Shown here: piece by piece, positions 62,880 through 64,000 of the stretch
How positions within the stretch are numbered: position 1 is the stretch's first letter
Layout of the letters: each line of letters starts with the position of its first letter
Assembly (NCBI RefSeq): GCF_029168945.1
Contig: NC_083610.1
Span: 69,059,580-69,123,579 of the forward strand
From: Cannabis sativa
Taxonomy: Eukaryota > Streptophyta > Magnoliopsida > Rosales > Cannabaceae
DNA length: 64,000 nt
Reading direction: 5' to 3'
The notes under the pieces: generated by a model
Databases searched by the model: none
What the model was told of the DNA's origin: nothing
The model's input: only the letters and a program-made list of their open reading frames with translations
Translations under genes and position numbers: made by a program

Positions 62880-64000
62880 TCATTGCTATGAAACGTTTAA
62901 TTCCTGAACATCTTTTGGTGGTTTGCAAAACACCACAAATGCTAATGAGTTTTTCAATGCTGTAAAAAAACTATATGACACTGGTGAAAACGCTGAAGCT
63001 GGACATCTTATGGATAAAATGACAACCATTCAGTTTGATAAATCAAAGGAGTGCTAGATTTTATTTTGAAAATTATTATTCTTCAGTCCGAGTTGAAAGA
63101 TCATAATATTTCTTTTCCCGACTTTTACACTATTCTTCAAGTTCTTCATGAACTTCCTACCTCTTTTAGTTTATCAAGACAGCCTAAACACTTATAATAA
63201 AACATGGAGTTTTAGTGATCTAATTTCTCAGTGTGTAGCTGAAACAAGCAAGCTAACAAAATGAAACGAATGAGTCTTCTCACTTTGTTTCTCAACTCAA
63301 GCCCAACAAAGGATAAAGAAAATATGAAGAGAAACAACCACAACCAGAGGCTAAGGGATTTCAAGAAAATAAGTGAGAAGGAGTCAAAGCTTAAAGTGGC
63401 ACTTATGTTAGCGATGATGTTATCTATGTTGGCATATTTATTCTTGAATTACAATTTAGTGTTCAGATTGTTTTGAACAGTACTTTCTTGATTCTTACTT
63501 TTAAAGTAATTCAGTTTCGCTTCCGCGTTTAGTTAAACAATAATTTTCTTTTTGTTTTACCAATTATAGTGTTAACATTATGTTTGACTCCGAATAATTG
63601 GAAACTGTTTTTACTCTGATAGTCTTTTCAAATTATCATTAACTTCTTTAGCTTCCTTTTTCAATGCTGTGACTATTGTGGGTAAGAAATCTTATATTAA
63701 GATAACATCCTTATTATTATGGCACGATATATCGGGTCATATTTCTAAAGAAAGAATTGATCGATTCCTTCTAGCTAAAATTCTTCCTCCTGTTGATGTT
63801 TCTGGTTGGAATACTTGTGCTGATTGTACTTGTGAAAAATTGACTAAAATAAGAAAGCAGACTGCTAACTATAGTCACTCTTTATAAGAGATTATCCACA
63901 ATGACATCAGTGGACCTTATTCCACCATGTTGTGTAAAAACAAGTATTTTATAACTTTTATCGATATTTTTTTCTTCTTTCTTCTTATGGTCTCACCTAC
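62880..64000 (+). pseudogene. Decayed gag and integrase start of the third copia element (partial, runs off window)
   Basis: gag remnants at about 62940-63180 (ANEFFNAVKKLYDTGENAEAG, then HLMDKMTTIQFDKSKE followed by a stop). At 63669-63887 the GAG-pre-integrase and zinc module are clear (LLLWHDISGHISKERIDRFL, then NTCADCTCEKLTKI: the His pair and Cys pair), followed after a stop by IIHNDISGPYST and YFITFIDI, the start of the integrase core. The protease and zinc knuckle between them were not recognised. Several stops, so it is inactive. The rest lies beyond 64000. Confidence 0.75.

Overview
The window is a stretch of flowering-plant (probably eudicot) nuclear DNA. It is very AT-rich, has introns with GT..AG borders, and carries plant LTR-retrotransposon lineages (Ty3/gypsy Tat, Ty1/copia), CACTA, hAT, Mutator-like and Helitron elements, many microsatellites and one recognisable host gene. 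I cannot name the species from sequence alone.

The only intact host gene I can support is a class I homeodomain-leucine zipper transcription factor of the ATHB5/6/16 type at 51831-53007 (+). It has three exons, and its first exon codes for only about 20 residues. The rest is mobile DNA in various states of decay, plus AT-rich spacer. Layout: 1-5384 holds spacer, a remnant of an RPA-like OB-fold gene, a 1.15 kb TIR element and a 1.43 kb Mutator-like element with an exact 9-bp target duplication and a long CT microsatellite.

5385-28290 is one nested complex. An old Tat-type gypsy element (A) has its LTR at 5385, broken gag and protease up to 8834, and its remaining protease, RNase H tail and integrase at 26616-28290. 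It was split by a younger Tat-type element (B, 8835-26615) whose insertion point falls inside A's protease. Each element took further hits. A carries a reverse-oriented solo LTR (5963-7858). B carries a hAT MITE in its 5' LTR, a second solo LTR of the same family as the one in A (10721-12568), and a 3.6 kb CACTA element (19047-22620) that has captured the start of a 12-oxophytodienoate reductase gene. B also has an antisense reading frame of the gypsy-associated Transposase_28 type between integrase and 3' LTR.

28291-33580 is spacer with a decayed CACTA end, a possible gypsy LTR and a MITE with an 11-bp target duplication. 33581-38725 is a complete but frameshifted Ty1/copia element on the minus strand, with 217-bp LTRs differing at three positions. 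38726-49284 is AT-rich, with Helitron termini (one Helitron inserted into the 5' tip of another), palindromic MITEs and an apparently perfect 1672-bp tandem duplication. 49285-51600 holds a TIR element related to the one at 2305, with another MITE nested inside it. After the HD-Zip gene, 55207-60250 is a very young Ty1/copia element with LTRs that look identical and one apparent frameshift. 60637 to the window end is the 5' part of another, decayed copia element. Its leader carries a striking series of hairpins that share one loop sequence on different stems.

Functionally, only the HD-Zip gene is likely to serve the host. The transposon proteins (gag, protease, reverse transcriptase, RNase H, integrase) belong to retrotransposition cycles. 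Only the copia element at 55207 looks recent enough to have been active lately.
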